Below, piece by piece: positions 18,001-25,210 of a stretch of 64,000 nt of DNA (within the stretch, counting starts at the first letter, position 1; each line of letters starts with the position of its first letter). Source of the DNA: Terriglobia bacterium (lineage in GTDB: Bacteria > Acidobacteriota > Terriglobia > Bryobacterales > UBA6623); contig VXMF01000036.1 in NCBI GenBank assembly GCA_009841225.1, positions 133,825 through 197,824 on the forward strand. The letters are read 5' to 3'. A program made the position numbers and the translations under genes. The notes below the pieces were generated by a model. That model did no database searches, was not told where the DNA came from, and saw only the letters and a list, made by a program, of their open reading frames with translations.

Positions 18001-19389
18001 CTCACAAGCTGCGCCAGCGACCTCACTCCGGCCGTATGACCCCTCGTCCGGGGCACAATATTCTTCCACCACCAGGTGGACGTTCGTCCCAGAAATTCCG
18101 AAGGAGTTCACGCCTGCCCTTCGTGGTCGGCCTCGCTCCGGCAGGTCCATCATGGCGGAGGTGACGTGCAAGGGCATCCGATCCCAGTCGACGGCCGGGG
18201 TGGGGGTTTGGAAATGCAAATGCTTCGGAATCACCCCGCGCTGCATGACGAGCGCCGCCTTGATCAGGCCGGCGATCCCGGCGGCCGACTCCAAATGGCC
18301 GACATTGGTCTTGATGGAACCGACCAGTAGCGGTCGGTCGGCGCGGCGTTCCCTGCCGTAGACGGCGGACACCGCGTCGAGTTCGATCGGATCGCCCACG
18401 GCCGTTCCAGTGCCGTGAGCCTCTAGGTAGTCCACTTCCGACGGAGCGATTCCTGCCTGTGAGAGCGCTGCTTCGATTACCTTTTCCAGTGCTGGCGTGT
18501 GCGGAACCGTCAATCCGACGCTGGCCCCGCCGTGATTCACCGCCGAGCCTGTGATGACCCCCCAAATCCGATCGCCGTCCGCCTCGGCCTCGCTCAGCCG
18601 CTTGAGAACAACCACCCCGCAACCCTCGCCTCGCACGTAGCCGTTGGCGGACGCGTCGAACGCCTTGCACTGCCCGTCCGGAGACAGCATCATCGAATCC
18701 GCGCGGAGTTCGAATATGCGGCCGTTCAGGATGGCCTGCACTCCGCCCGCAATCGCCAAGTCTGCCCGGCGCTGCTGCAGGTCTGCCACGGCGTCATGTA
18801 CCGACACCAACGACGACGCGCAAGCGGCGTCCACAGCCTTGGCAGGCCCCATCAGGCCCAGTACGAAGGAGACGCGTCCGGCGGTGCCGTTCAGGTTGGT
18901 GCCGCTCAAGGCGTAGAGGCATGAAGCGGCCTCGGCAGGCTTGCTGGACTCCACGACCAGCATCCGGTATTCGTCATTGCTGATCCCGGTGTAGACGCCG
19001 GTGCGGCTGCCCTTCAGCTGGTCGGGATCGATTCCGGCGTCCTCGAGGGCCTCCCATGTGGTTTCAAGCATCATCCGCTGCTGCGGATCCAGCATCTCGG
19101 CCTCGACCGGCGAAATTCTAAAGAACCGTGCGTCGAACTGCTCGATCCCATCGACGTAGGCGCAGAAACGGCACGCGCCGCCTAGATCCGAGGAGTTCGA
19201 GAAGAGCTCGTCAACTCTGCTGACGCCCGAGCCCGGCGTGGCCTCGATCACAGCGTTCCCGCCGGCCTCTAGCAGATGCCAGAGGGCGGGAATGTCGGAT
19301 GCTCCGGGAAACCGGCACGCCATGCCGACGATCGCGATCGGTTCGCCGGACGGGGCCTCCTGTTTCGACGGATCCGGACTGGCGGGCAC
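9097..19389 (-). CDS. Bimodular type I PKS: KS-AT-DH-MT-ER-KR-ACP-KS-AT0
   Basis: Protein of about 3430 residues. Domains with rough positions: KS1 ~17-445 (DAACASSL, EAHGTGT, NVGHLE); AT1 ~580-890 (GHSVGE, RAFHS, suggesting malonyl-CoA); DH ~940-1230 (DHQVFGRVIAP, LDGCFQ); C-methyltransferase ~1400-1640 (LEVGAGTG); ER ~1885-2195 (HAGAGGVG); KR ~2205-2390 (TGGLGGIG, but the Tyr of the active-site motif is His, GQANHATANAF, residue 2359); ACP ~2470-2550 (DLGMDSLMAVE); KS2 ~2570-3000 (DATCASSL, EAHGTGS, NIGHLE); and a final AT of reduced size with GVGTGD in place of GHSxG and no AFHS segment. It should make a reduced, alpha-methyl-branched chain. No terminal ACP or TE. GTG at 19389 has GGAGG 7 nt upstream; the ORF start at 19419 is TTG without such a site. 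Confidence 0.93.
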   Translation of the reverse strand: MPASPDPSKQEAPSGEPIAIVGMACRFPGASDIPALWHLLEAGGNAVIEATPGSGVSRVDELFSNSSDLGGACRFCAYVDGIEQFDARFFRISPVEAEMLDPQQRMMLETTWEALEDAGIDPDQLKGSRTGVYTGISNDEYRMLVVESSKPAEAASCLYALSGTNLNGTAGRVSFVLGLMGPAKAVDAACASSLVSVHDAVADLQQRRADLAIAGGVQAILNGRIFELRADSMMLSPDGQCKAFDASANGYVRGEGCGVVVLKRLSEAEADGDRIWGVITGSAVNHGGASVGLTVPHTPALEKVIEAALSQAGIAPSEVDYLEAHGTGTAVGDPIELDAVSAVYGRERRADRPLLVGSIKTNVGHLESAAGIAGLIKAALVMQRGVIPKHLHFQTPTPAVDWDRMPLHVTSAMMDLPERGRPRRAGVNSFGISGTNVHLVVEEYCAPDEGSYGRSEVAGAACEVSVPLPAGVADLALPEQGLERRETRLLPLSGKSEVALRELAQRYLSWLEGHAAELASASAAADPLLSDMAWTAGVGRSHFDLRAGIVFRDVGALREGLAALAAEGAGGSPRTPTTVAFAYTGQGSQWVGMGSALYRCEPIARAVLDRCEEVFRAATGTSLLEVMFGPSDCNLGHTEWEQPALYALECALTALWSSVGVRPNVVLGHSVGELAAAQAAGVFSLEDGMRFAISRGTLLAETEPGAMAAVFAPPTTVAKAVEALNASSAGLGLSISADNGTHQVLSGPVARIDGALKHFESSGVRVRRLNTTRAFHSALVEPALGDLEACFAGIEVTPPSLAVVSNLTGRAVAPDDAMDGSYWRRHAREPVAFARGVKTLAELGVDLVVEIGPRPVLAGLLASAWPDSAEIPAPTALASLRPPTGSPSAADGGVDLSQAVAEAYQARLPVRFAGLFAGEARRRISLPSYPFQRERYWLEPAKRRRAAAGHPLLGVRHEAASGTLTFETEVFPSDPEWLSDHQVFGRVIAPGALYGAMAAAASLAEGADTAMVEDLQLHNALVFPKSDSQDGGEDAGRTVQVVLDSSERADSRNVQIFSRGSDGGWTVHVEGRVSPQAPVPDLAASIGLESLKESLSPVDVSSYYRARAGTGIDLGPSFRTLSRLWSGPGEALGEVSFPETLGRNGLDVHPLVLDGCFQVVAAARNPGAVEAGITYLPFGWERLWLTGPLPDRVVCHVRMSETPRAAEAASGELPEVLTGEVRIYDPEGVPLGGLSGYTVKRATRAALLSAVEGVNDLLYEVAWRESALEPGISPADFLPSPAAVASRSGLLSDYLSQEGVAPTERSALLADLERWSRSRALVTLDKLGWERKTGDVVDADELRERLNVIADHKRVFRRMLEMLAKSGVLEEADSGFCVRVGSDDPLPDEMPGDLEEFADRMLELYPHGATEVGLFRRCGGELAEVLRGRADALTLLFSSGDPTPGDLYLKAPVARAANRILRETVQALVAGLPEGRRLKVLEVGAGTGSATAAILPELPPEQFDYVYTDISAGFFAEAEARFGGAEASIEYLALDIERNPVEQGFRPHGYDLLIASNVLHATRYLQETLAHCRELLAPSGHLVALENLSGQGWMDLTFGQLDGWWRFADDYRPHHALASPAVWRRALSDAGFREAEVLGLDESDPAAFPDKGVIVAQGPAEVTERPGLWVLAASSGGASEELAGILAAHNQTVVLAQPAGEQTRDSGQEGSAAVHKTVETERRESWQSLFESLPGEIPLAGVVHVGALDGHGEDASTAEIAEDTRRVVASALALSQGLLDADATPEKGTWFLTRGAQVLERERGGQLLGATLWGFGKALARELPHLQPRMVDLDPSGSALPPELANELLWPDSENHIAHRFGSRQVARLVRMEDGAQRLTLPDDSAWVLAPDPAGVFERPCVSPLAERSLEPHEVRVAVEASGLNFWDVFRSLGFIEEGNLGREMCGHIVDVGSEVSSVSVGDHVVGLGFGAFAAQMVTHKELVAPAPPGVSVTDLATVPSAFVSAALSYEYSGLEAGERVLIHAGAGGVGLAAIQLAQAAGAEVFTTASAPKQGYLRSLGVSHVFDSRTTEFGQAILEATGGAGVDIVLNSLTGEGFIDASLSCLRHGGRFVELARRDILSEDEMASVRPDVGYAILELDVLKKTEPAWVGRVLRDIVQRLSAGQLEPLIHSRWPLAEAGAALRFMRSARHLGKIVVTTPPLAGGRLRPERTYLVTGGLGGIGCAVAGWLADRGAGTIVLNGRRPPDPEAEAEITALRARGVNVRVELADVSDTVAVDEMLARMDRELPPLGGLIHSVGVLADGALGNQSWERFEQVLWPKVLGAWHLHRATASRDLDLFILFSSRVGVMGNPGQANHATANAFLDQLAAHRRALGLPGQAIAWGAWSDIGEAAEQKERIERQRAALGGRWFTPQQGIRAMEGLVRQDVTNSVVMSMDWEVFQEAVEDRPPLLGELLAATDEAQEDSPALADDLISRLQATPAGEREGLLSSFVQQELQAVLRLPNAPSPTVGFFDLGMDSLMAVELRNRLNRALADAYVASNTVVFDYPSVAALAGHLAEELAGVGAAPVPQAPVEPEAARQPAVPGEGGQIAIVGMACQFPGAPDLDAYWHLLEAGTDAVTDGRQDSGPWSGVAGDPAAEPAALRRGGFVEGLDRFDAKFFGIQPIEARTMDPRQRMLLETSWRALEDAGIDPGPLGGSRAGVYAGLTGGSEYRDLVASSGQDDSYLGTAASVALGRIAYTLGLMGPAVPVDATCASSLVAVHQAVAALQRGEVHVALAGGVQTALSPSVAKFMAEYGMLSKTGRCRTFDASADGFVRGEGCGMVVLKRLRDAQEDGDRIWGVIRGSAVNQNGASAALTVPNGIAQEQLLQEALSRAGLAPADMDYVEAHGTGSQLGDPIEVRAVAAVYGTGRATDRPLLLGTAKTNIGHLEAAAGIAGLIKVMLAMKRGIIPRHLHFENPNPHVDWSELPVRVASEAMDWPISADRPPRAGVSAFAISGTNAHVIVQGYSEPGSGRASDEARPVPEGLPQPVRVELPDSIAESPAAQELRPRQTRLLPLSGKSDTALRELAKSYASWLNEHTADLPTTISAAEPLLSDMAWTASAGRSHFPYRAGVLFDSSASLRDGLQAVAESNGDPGPPTATRVVFAYPGGGTHWVDMGAELYEREPVARAVLDRCDELLRADHGASLLEAMFGKSGAVDDPARTQPVTFALECALTALWASVGIQPSAVFGVGTGDMAAAHAAGILTLEEGLRLAAARQAAMAVASSTDESPPASLDAVLADIAFAPAQITLVSSATGRMIESSEVQDAGYWSLRPERKLPLERTARTLEELGADLVIEIGAQPELGPALALCWPSDSAEGGGPPRVLSSLPDQSTGFLQAVAQTYESGLSINFAGLFAGERRSRVSLPSYPFQRRRFWFNAS

Positions 19390-19974
19390 AGCGTTCCCTC
19401 CTTCAGACAGATCTGGCAAATGCGTTACCTTTCAGCCGAATCGCGCTCAACAAACAGGTGCTCATACCGAGCCCGATTCTTGGCGAGGCTGCGCTCGTGC
19501 CGATAGGACGGGCGGTTGATCTCGCCAAGGATCTTGATCAATCGTAAAGCTTAGCGGAATTGGAGGCGTCCAACCCTCCCAATCGTAAGACAGGTTGACG
19601 CTCTGGTTGATGGCCCGCTCCGGGCTGGGTCGGCTCCTAGCGCTTCGGCAACTGCTCGTCTGAAGCTGGCTCCGACCAAGTCCGATCGTCTGCCGCCGAT
19701 CGAGAAGACGCCGACGTTGCCACCAGCCTTGCGGCCGCGTCCACGAGCAATCCGCAGACAACAGTCGTGGCGGCGGTCAGAAGGACGATCAAGAAGTCTT
19801 CGGGAAGCGGTTTCCTCCTGCTCTTGAAATACCGATAATCATGCGCCGAGAAGCGTGACCTCTAATCCACGGCCGGTATCAGGCAGGCGAGACTCGGGCA
19901 TAAAGGAATCGCATCGTTTGTTGGTTCTGCCCGTTGCCCAAATCGTGCATCCGTGGTAGCGTCGAACCGTCATC
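19390..19974. other. Gene-free region between PKS and ThuA-like gene
   Basis: About 585 bp between two divergently transcribed genes, so it should hold both promoters. ORFs such as 19462-19761 (-) have no recognisable content. No repeat or RNA structure stood out. Confidence 0.5.
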
Positions 19975-20874
19975 ATGCGAACCACCGCTCTCATCGCCGG
20001 AATTCTCGCAGCCTGCCTCCTAAGCTGCTCTGCACCAGATGTCCAGCCGTCGCAGAGCAAATACGCTGCCCTGATCGTTGACGGCCAGAGCAACCATCGC
20101 ATTTGGCCTACTACTAGCCAGTACCTCAAGACCTACCTCGAGGAAACGGGCATGTTCACCGTTGACATTGCCACGACTCCGCCCGCTGGCGAGCCGTTGG
20201 AAACGTACCGGCCGGCTTTTGGCGATTACGACTTGGTCGTGTCGAATTACAACGGGGAGCCGTGGGGCGAGGGTGCAATGGCAGATTTCGAAGCATTCGT
20301 CGGCGAGGGCGGAGCATTTGTATCCGTGCATGCGGCCAACAACGCCTTTCCTGAGTGGACCGCCTACAACGAGATGATCGGCATCGGCGGCTGGGGCGAT
20401 CGCACCGAGCGCCACGGACCGTACGTGCGCTTGCGCGAAGGCGAGTTCGTGCGGGATCACACGCCCGGCATCGGCGGCAGCCACGGCATCCGCCACGAGT
20501 TCCAGATCGATATCCGCGATTCCGAGCACCCCATCACGAGGGGGCTTCCGCTGAACTGGATGCATGCCAACGACGAACTCTACGACCGTTTGCGCGGACC
20601 TGCGAAGAATCTTCACGTCTTGGCGACAGCGTTCTCAACCGTCGAATCGGAGGGCACCGGAGAGCACGAGCCTATCTTGATGACGATCCGCTACGGCGAA
20701 GGCCGGATTTTCCATACAACCTTGGGGCACGCACTGGTCTCCCAGCGCTGCAACGGCTTCATCACCACGTTCAAGCGGGGCGCCGAGTGGGCGGTGACCG
20801 GAGAGGTCACGCAGACAGTTCCGAGCGAATTTCCGACCGCAGATGCGGTGAGCGTCCGACCCGAGCCGCAGTAG
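19975..20874 (+). CDS. ThuA-like domain lipoprotein
   Basis: 299 residues. A lipoprotein signal with lipobox LLSC (Cys near residue 19) is followed by a ThuA / glutamine-amidotransferase-like fold: YAALIVDGQSNHRIWPTTS at the start, then YDLVVSNYNGEPW, GGAFVSVHAANNAF and the FHTTLGH motif near the end. ThuA-like proteins occur widely in Planctomycetes and Acidobacteriota next to sugar-degrading enzymes and sulfatases; no reaction is established for most of them. The protein should be anchored to a membrane facing the periplasm. A sulfatase follows two genes downstream on the same strand, consistent with a role in carbohydrate handling. Confidence 0.85.
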   Translation: MRTTALIAGILAACLLSCSAPDVQPSQSKYAALIVDGQSNHRIWPTTSQYLKTYLEETGMFTVDIATTPPAGEPLETYRPAFGDYDLVVSNYNGEPWGEGAMADFEAFVGEGGAFVSVHAANNAFPEWTAYNEMIGIGGWGDRTERHGPYVRLREGEFVRDHTPGIGGSHGIRHEFQIDIRDSEHPITRGLPLNWMHANDELYDRLRGPAKNLHVLATAFSTVESEGTGEHEPILMTIRYGEGRIFHTTLGHALVSQRCNGFITTFKRGAEWAVTGEVTQTVPSEFPTADAVSVRPEPQ

Positions 20875-20944
20875 CCGGTGCTTGATCCGGCGGTTGCGGC
20901 GAATTGCGCTTTCCAGCCGCCTCTAGCTCAGGTAGAGTGAGGGG

Positions 20945-21427
20945 GTGCGGTCCATCCTCGCTTTATTCATCTTCCTGACGTTGCTCTCCTGCGCCGGAGC
21001 GCCAGACACTCCTGCCGATCAGCTCGCGCGCGAGCAGGCCTTCGAGGAGTCGATGCGGGGCACTGTCTTGGACGGCCACTTCACGCTGGTCCGGTTGGAT
21101 GGCGCCTCGTCCGGGACGGAAGACGGCGGTGACGCGGCGCGGCTGCGCTCGGAACGCTATGAAATCGAGAAGGTGGTCAAGCGCTCTGCCAACATCTGGA
21201 CGTTCCATGCTCGGATTCAATTCGGCGACACGGACGTGACTCTGCCGGTTCCCGTCAAGCTCACTTGGGCGGATGACACCCCGGTCGTAAGCGTGACCGA
21301 TCTTGGTCTGCCGGGTCTGGGCTCCTACACCGCACGCGTCCTCTTCTACGGCGACTCGTACGCCGGAACATGGTCGGGCGGCACCCACGGCGGCAGCATG
21401 TTTGGTCGCTTGGAACGAGCTGAGTGA
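20945..21427 (+). CDS. Small lipoprotein, unknown function
   Basis: 160 residues starting at GTG (GGGGG just upstream could serve as ribosome-binding site). Signal peptide with lipobox LLSC (Cys near residue 16), then a beta-rich globular domain including YEIEKVVKRSANIWTFHARIQ and a C-terminal LFYGDSYAGTWSGGTHGG segment ending in LERAE. Proteins of this shape are found beside sulfatases in related bacteria as hypothetical proteins; I cannot give a function. It sits 70 bp after the ThuA-like gene and 75 bp before a sulfatase on the same strand, so the three may form one operon. Confidence 0.75.
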   Translation: MRSILALFIFLTLLSCAGAPDTPADQLAREQAFEESMRGTVLDGHFTLVRLDGASSGTEDGGDAARLRSERYEIEKVVKRSANIWTFHARIQFGDTDVTLPVPVKLTWADDTPVVSVTDLGLPGLGSYTARVLFYGDSYAGTWSGGTHGGSMFGRLERAE

Positions 21428-21502
21428 AGGCCGCGTGGCGCGGTCTTGACTCAAGCAATCAGCGGAAGCAGCCGCGGACGGGTCGGCTATCCTACATGAG
21501 GC

Positions 21503-22981
21503 ATGACCCGCAGGCAGATGATGTCCACCGCTCTGGGAGCGGCCGCCACGCTACCGGCCTTGGGAGCAGAGAGGCGACCCAATATCCTTTTCGCCATCGC
21601 CGACGATTGGGGCTGGCCCCACGCGGGAGCCTACGGGTGTAGTTGGGTCGACACGCCTGCTTTCGACCGCATTGCGAGCGAAGGCGTGTTGTTCGCGAAC
21701 TGCTTCACCTCCAATCCTAAGTGCTCTCCGTGCCGCGCCAGCATCCTGACCGGGCGCAACACTTGGCAGCTCGAAGAGGCCGTCAATCACTTCGGAGTGT
21801 TTCCGGCCAAGTGGGCTGTTTTCCCCGACCTGCTGGAACAGGCCGGCTACCACGTCGGCTACACCGGCAAGGGCTGGGGCCCGGGAGACCACAAGGCCGG
21901 TGGCTTCAAGCGCAATCCGGCCGGGCCGGAGTACGTCAAGCACACGCTTGAGCCCGAGTTCCGCGCCATGTCGAACAAGGACTACGCGAGGAATTTCGAG
22001 TACTTCCTCGAGTCCCGCGGCGCCGAGCAGCCGTTCTGCTTCTGGTTCGGCACGCACGAGCCCCACCGTGCGTTCCAAGACGGAGCGGGCGAACTCAGCG
22101 GCAAGCGCTTTCAAGACGTCGACGTGCCTGCCTTCTACCCTGATGACCCGACCATCCGACGCGACCTGGCCGACTACGCCGTCGAGTCCGAGTGGTTCGA
22201 CACGCACTTGGGCCGGATTTTGGCCAAGCTGGAGGAGATCGGGGAGTTGGACAACACCCTGATCATCGCCACCTCGGATCACGGCATGCCGTTCCCGAGA
22301 GTGAAGGGCCAGATTTATGAGTACGGCTTCCACCTTCCGCTGGCCGTCCGCGGAGGCGGCGGCCGCAAGGGGCGCACCGTGGAGGACTTCATCAATGTCA
22401 GGGACTTCGCGCCCACGATTCTGGAACTCGCCGGCGTAGAGGTTCCGGACTCGGTAACTGGCAGCAGCTTTGTGGAGATTTTGAATTCAGACGCCGAAGG
22501 CTGGGTCGATTCCAACCGCAACCGCATGCTGGTGGGCAAGGAACGGCACGACTTGGGCCGGCCCAACGACTGGGGATATCCGGTGCGGGCCTTGCGGACG
22601 CCGGAGTACCTCTACGTCCGCAACTACGAGCCTGACCGCTGGCCCGCAGGCAATCCGGAGACCGGCTACCGCAACTGCGATGCAAGCCCGACAAAATCCC
22701 GGCTCGTCGGGAGATTCGACGAGTACTATCGCATGTCGTTCGGAATGCGTCCGGCCGAGGAGCTGTATCGCGTTGACAGCGATCCGGACTGCGTTCTCAA
22801 CCTAGCAGCGGACCCGTCTCATGCCGAGGCGAAGAAGTCCCTGCGGGCCGAACTGCAGCAACGCTTGGAACGCGACGGCGACCCGCGCGCCTTGGGAGAG
22901 GCGTGGGTCTTCGACACGTATAGGTACACCGGTCAGCGCCGCCACTCTTATTCAACATGGCTGGAACACAACGGCTCGTAA
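21503..22981 (+). CDS. Arylsulfatase-type (S1 family) sulfatase
   Basis: 492-residue sulfatase of the alkaline-phosphatase superfamily. N-terminal TRRQMM and Ala-rich segment look like a Tat-type signal. RRPNILFAIADDWG carries the first metal aspartates; CSPCRASILTGR is the sulfatase signature whose first Cys becomes formylglycine; TGKGWGPGDH and ATSDHGMPF contain further catalytic and metal residues. The closest general type is heparan-N-sulfatase-like S1 sulfatases, but substrate cannot be assigned. The Cys-type site needs formylglycine-generating enzyme or an anaerobic maturase, neither of which is in this window. It is third in the ThuA-lipoprotein-sulfatase run. Confidence 0.92.
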   Translation: MTRRQMMSTALGAAATLPALGAERRPNILFAIADDWGWPHAGAYGCSWVDTPAFDRIASEGVLFANCFTSNPKCSPCRASILTGRNTWQLEEAVNHFGVFPAKWAVFPDLLEQAGYHVGYTGKGWGPGDHKAGGFKRNPAGPEYVKHTLEPEFRAMSNKDYARNFEYFLESRGAEQPFCFWFGTHEPHRAFQDGAGELSGKRFQDVDVPAFYPDDPTIRRDLADYAVESEWFDTHLGRILAKLEEIGELDNTLIIATSDHGMPFPRVKGQIYEYGFHLPLAVRGGGGRKGRTVEDFINVRDFAPTILELAGVEVPDSVTGSSFVEILNSDAEGWVDSNRNRMLVGKERHDLGRPNDWGYPVRALRTPEYLYVRNYEPDRWPAGNPETGYRNCDASPTKSRLVGRFDEYYRMSFGMRPAEELYRVDSDPDCVLNLAADPSHAEAKKSLRAELQQRLERDGDPRALGEAWVFDTYRYTGQRRHSYSTWLEHNGS

Positions 22982-23122
22982 GGCCGGAGCCCCTTGACCG
23001 CATATACTAGACGCGATAGCCGCGCTTGCGCTTCCATGCGGCGCAGGGTTGGAATCTGGGGCCGGCCGGGGCTTGGATCACGCTCCCGGCCAATCTAATC
23101 TGAAATTCGTGGGACAGGTGCA

Positions 23123-25204
23123 ATGAAGGAATACGAGGGCAAGGACGTTCGCAACATCTGCATTGTTGGCCATGGCGACTGCGGCAAGACCACAGTGGCC
23201 GCCGCCGTGCTCTACACATCGGGCGCCACCAACCGCCTGACCAGTGTTGACGAGGGCAACTCGATTACCGACTTCGACGACGAGGAGGTCGCTCGCAAGG
23301 TATCGATTTCCACGGGCTTGGCGCACGCCCAGTGGAAGGGGGCGAAGGTCAACCTGCTCGACACCCCCGGCTACAACATCTTCATCAACGAGGCCAAGAC
23401 CGCGATGTCCGCGGCCGACACCGCCTTGGTAGTGGTCGATGCGGTCAACGGCATCGAGATCCAAACGGAAAAGGGCTGGGGCTTTGCCTCGGAGTTCGGC
23501 CTGCCCAAGGTGATCTTTGCCAACAAGATGCACAAGGAGCGGGCCTCTGTCGAGGCGGTCGCGCAACAGGCCAAGGAGATTTTCGGAGTCACCGCCGTAT
23601 CGGTGCAGCTTCCCATCGGGCGCGAGAGCGGTTTCCGGGGCGTCGTCGACTTGCTCACCGGCAGTGCTTACGAGTACGAGATGGGCGGCCCGGGGCAAGG
23701 TGCCGAGACCGCCGTCCCAGACGATCTGGCCGACCAAGTCGAGGAGATGCGCACCAGCTTGATCGAGGCCGTCGCCGAGACCGACGAGGAGTTGATGGAG
23801 GAATACTTCGAGGAAGGGACGCTCGAGACCGACAAGCTGGTCGCCGGTCTGCGCAAGGCGGTGGCTGCCGGAGAGGTCGTGCCCCTGCTGTGCGGCTCCG
23901 CCCTGCACAACATGGGTATTGATCGCCTGCTCGATTTCTTGGTCGATTCGACGCCGTCGCCGGCCGATCGCGGCGAGCTCCCGACCGAGGACGGCGCGGT
24001 CCGGGTCGACGATGGCGAGCCGCTCTCGTTGCGCGTCTGGAAGACCGCCTCGGATGCATTCGCGGGGCGGGTGAGCTACTTCCGCGTCGCTTCCGGCGTG
24101 CTGCAGAACGATGCGTCTGTGTACAACCACAGCAAGCAGTCCAGCGAGAAGTTCGCGCGCATCAGCGTGGCGCAGGGCAAAACGCTGGAACCGGTCCCGG
24201 CGATCCATGCCGGCGACATCGGGGTGGTTGCCAAGCTCAAGGACACCGGCACCGGCGATAGCCTCGGGGCAAAGGAGCGGCCCGTCGCGTTCGCGCAGGT
24301 CAAGCTGCCGCCGCCATCGATCTCGTACGCCATCCAGCCCAAGACGCGGCAGGACGAGGACCGTCTCGGCAGCACCATAGCCAGGGTGCTGGAAGAGGAT
24401 GCTTCGCTGAACTTTTACCGCGATCCGCAGACGCAGGAGTTCCTGCTGGCGGGCAACGGCCAGCAGCATATCGACATCGTCTGCAGCAAGCTGCGCAAGC
24501 GCTACAACGTCGATGTCGAGTTGCGCTCGCCCAAGATCCCCTACCGGGAGACGATCCGCGGCCAGGCGGACGTCCACGGGCGCCACAAGAAGCAGACGGG
24601 GGGTCACGGCCAGTTCGGCGATTGCAAGATCCGGGTGGCGCCGCTGGAGCGCGGCGGCGAATTCGAGTTCGCGGACGAGATTTTCGGCGGCGCGATTCCC
24701 AAGACCTACATCCCGGCCGTGGAGAAGGGAATTCGCGAGGCAGCTCAGAGGGGATACCTGGCGGGCTATCCCGTCGTCGACTTCAAGGTCACGCTATACG
24801 ACGGCTCCTATCACGACGTGGACTCTTCGGAGCTGGCGTTCAAGCTGGCGGGCAGCAAGGCGTTCAAGCTGGCCATGGCGGAGGCGCGGCCAGCCTTGCT
24901 TGAGCCGATCATGAAGGTCGAGGTCGTGGCCCCGATCGAATTCTCCGGCGACCTCATGGGCGACCTGAACAGCCGCCGCGGCCGCATCCAGGGCATGGAG
25001 GCCAAGGGCGCTACCCAGCTGATCCATGCCCACGTGCCGATGGCCGAGATGCTCACCTACGCCAACGACCTAACCTCGATGACACAGGGGCGCGGCTCGT
25101 TCTCGATGGAGCAGCATGCCTACGACTTCGTGCCGGGACAGCTCGCCGACAAGATCGTGCAGGCCGCCAAGCGGACCGCGGGCGACGGAGAAGACGACGA
25201 ATAA
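23123..25204 (+). CDS. EF-G-like translational GTPase with altered G4 motif
   Basis: 693 residues with the full EF-G arrangement: G domain ~1-275, domain II ~290-380, domains III-V to the end (SLNFYRDPQTQEFLLAGNGQ, QTGGHGQFGDC, AYANDLTSMTQGRG-type end). G1 is GHGDCGKTT and G3 is DTPG. G4, normally NKxD, reads NKMH here (codon CAC at 23531-23533), so the Asp that reads the guanine base is missing. The gene is not in a str operon (no rpsL, rpsG or tufA nearby), which fits an EF-G paralogue (EF-G2 / FusA2 type) and not the main elongation factor. ATG start; no strong Shine-Dalgarno. Confidence 0.9.
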   Translation: MKEYEGKDVRNICIVGHGDCGKTTVAAAVLYTSGATNRLTSVDEGNSITDFDDEEVARKVSISTGLAHAQWKGAKVNLLDTPGYNIFINEAKTAMSAADTALVVVDAVNGIEIQTEKGWGFASEFGLPKVIFANKMHKERASVEAVAQQAKEIFGVTAVSVQLPIGRESGFRGVVDLLTGSAYEYEMGGPGQGAETAVPDDLADQVEEMRTSLIEAVAETDEELMEEYFEEGTLETDKLVAGLRKAVAAGEVVPLLCGSALHNMGIDRLLDFLVDSTPSPADRGELPTEDGAVRVDDGEPLSLRVWKTASDAFAGRVSYFRVASGVLQNDASVYNHSKQSSEKFARISVAQGKTLEPVPAIHAGDIGVVAKLKDTGTGDSLGAKERPVAFAQVKLPPPSISYAIQPKTRQDEDRLGSTIARVLEEDASLNFYRDPQTQEFLLAGNGQQHIDIVCSKLRKRYNVDVELRSPKIPYRETIRGQADVHGRHKKQTGGHGQFGDCKIRVAPLERGGEFEFADEIFGGAIPKTYIPAVEKGIREAAQRGYLAGYPVVDFKVTLYDGSYHDVDSSELAFKLAGSKAFKLAMAEARPALLEPIMKVEVVAPIEFSGDLMGDLNSRRGRIQGMEAKGATQLIHAHVPMAEMLTYANDLTSMTQGRGSFSMEQHAYDFVPGQLADKIVQAAKRTAGDGEDDE

Positions 25205-25210
25205 GATCCC

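Noticed and set aside
22996-23012. TTGACC plus TATACT close to each other before EF-G
   Set aside because: The spacing between the hexamers is only 3 nt, so they do not form a sigma-70 promoter.
23078-24607. 509-residue minus-strand ORF opposite EF-G
   Set aside because: Shadow of a clear EF-G gene; composition-driven open frame.
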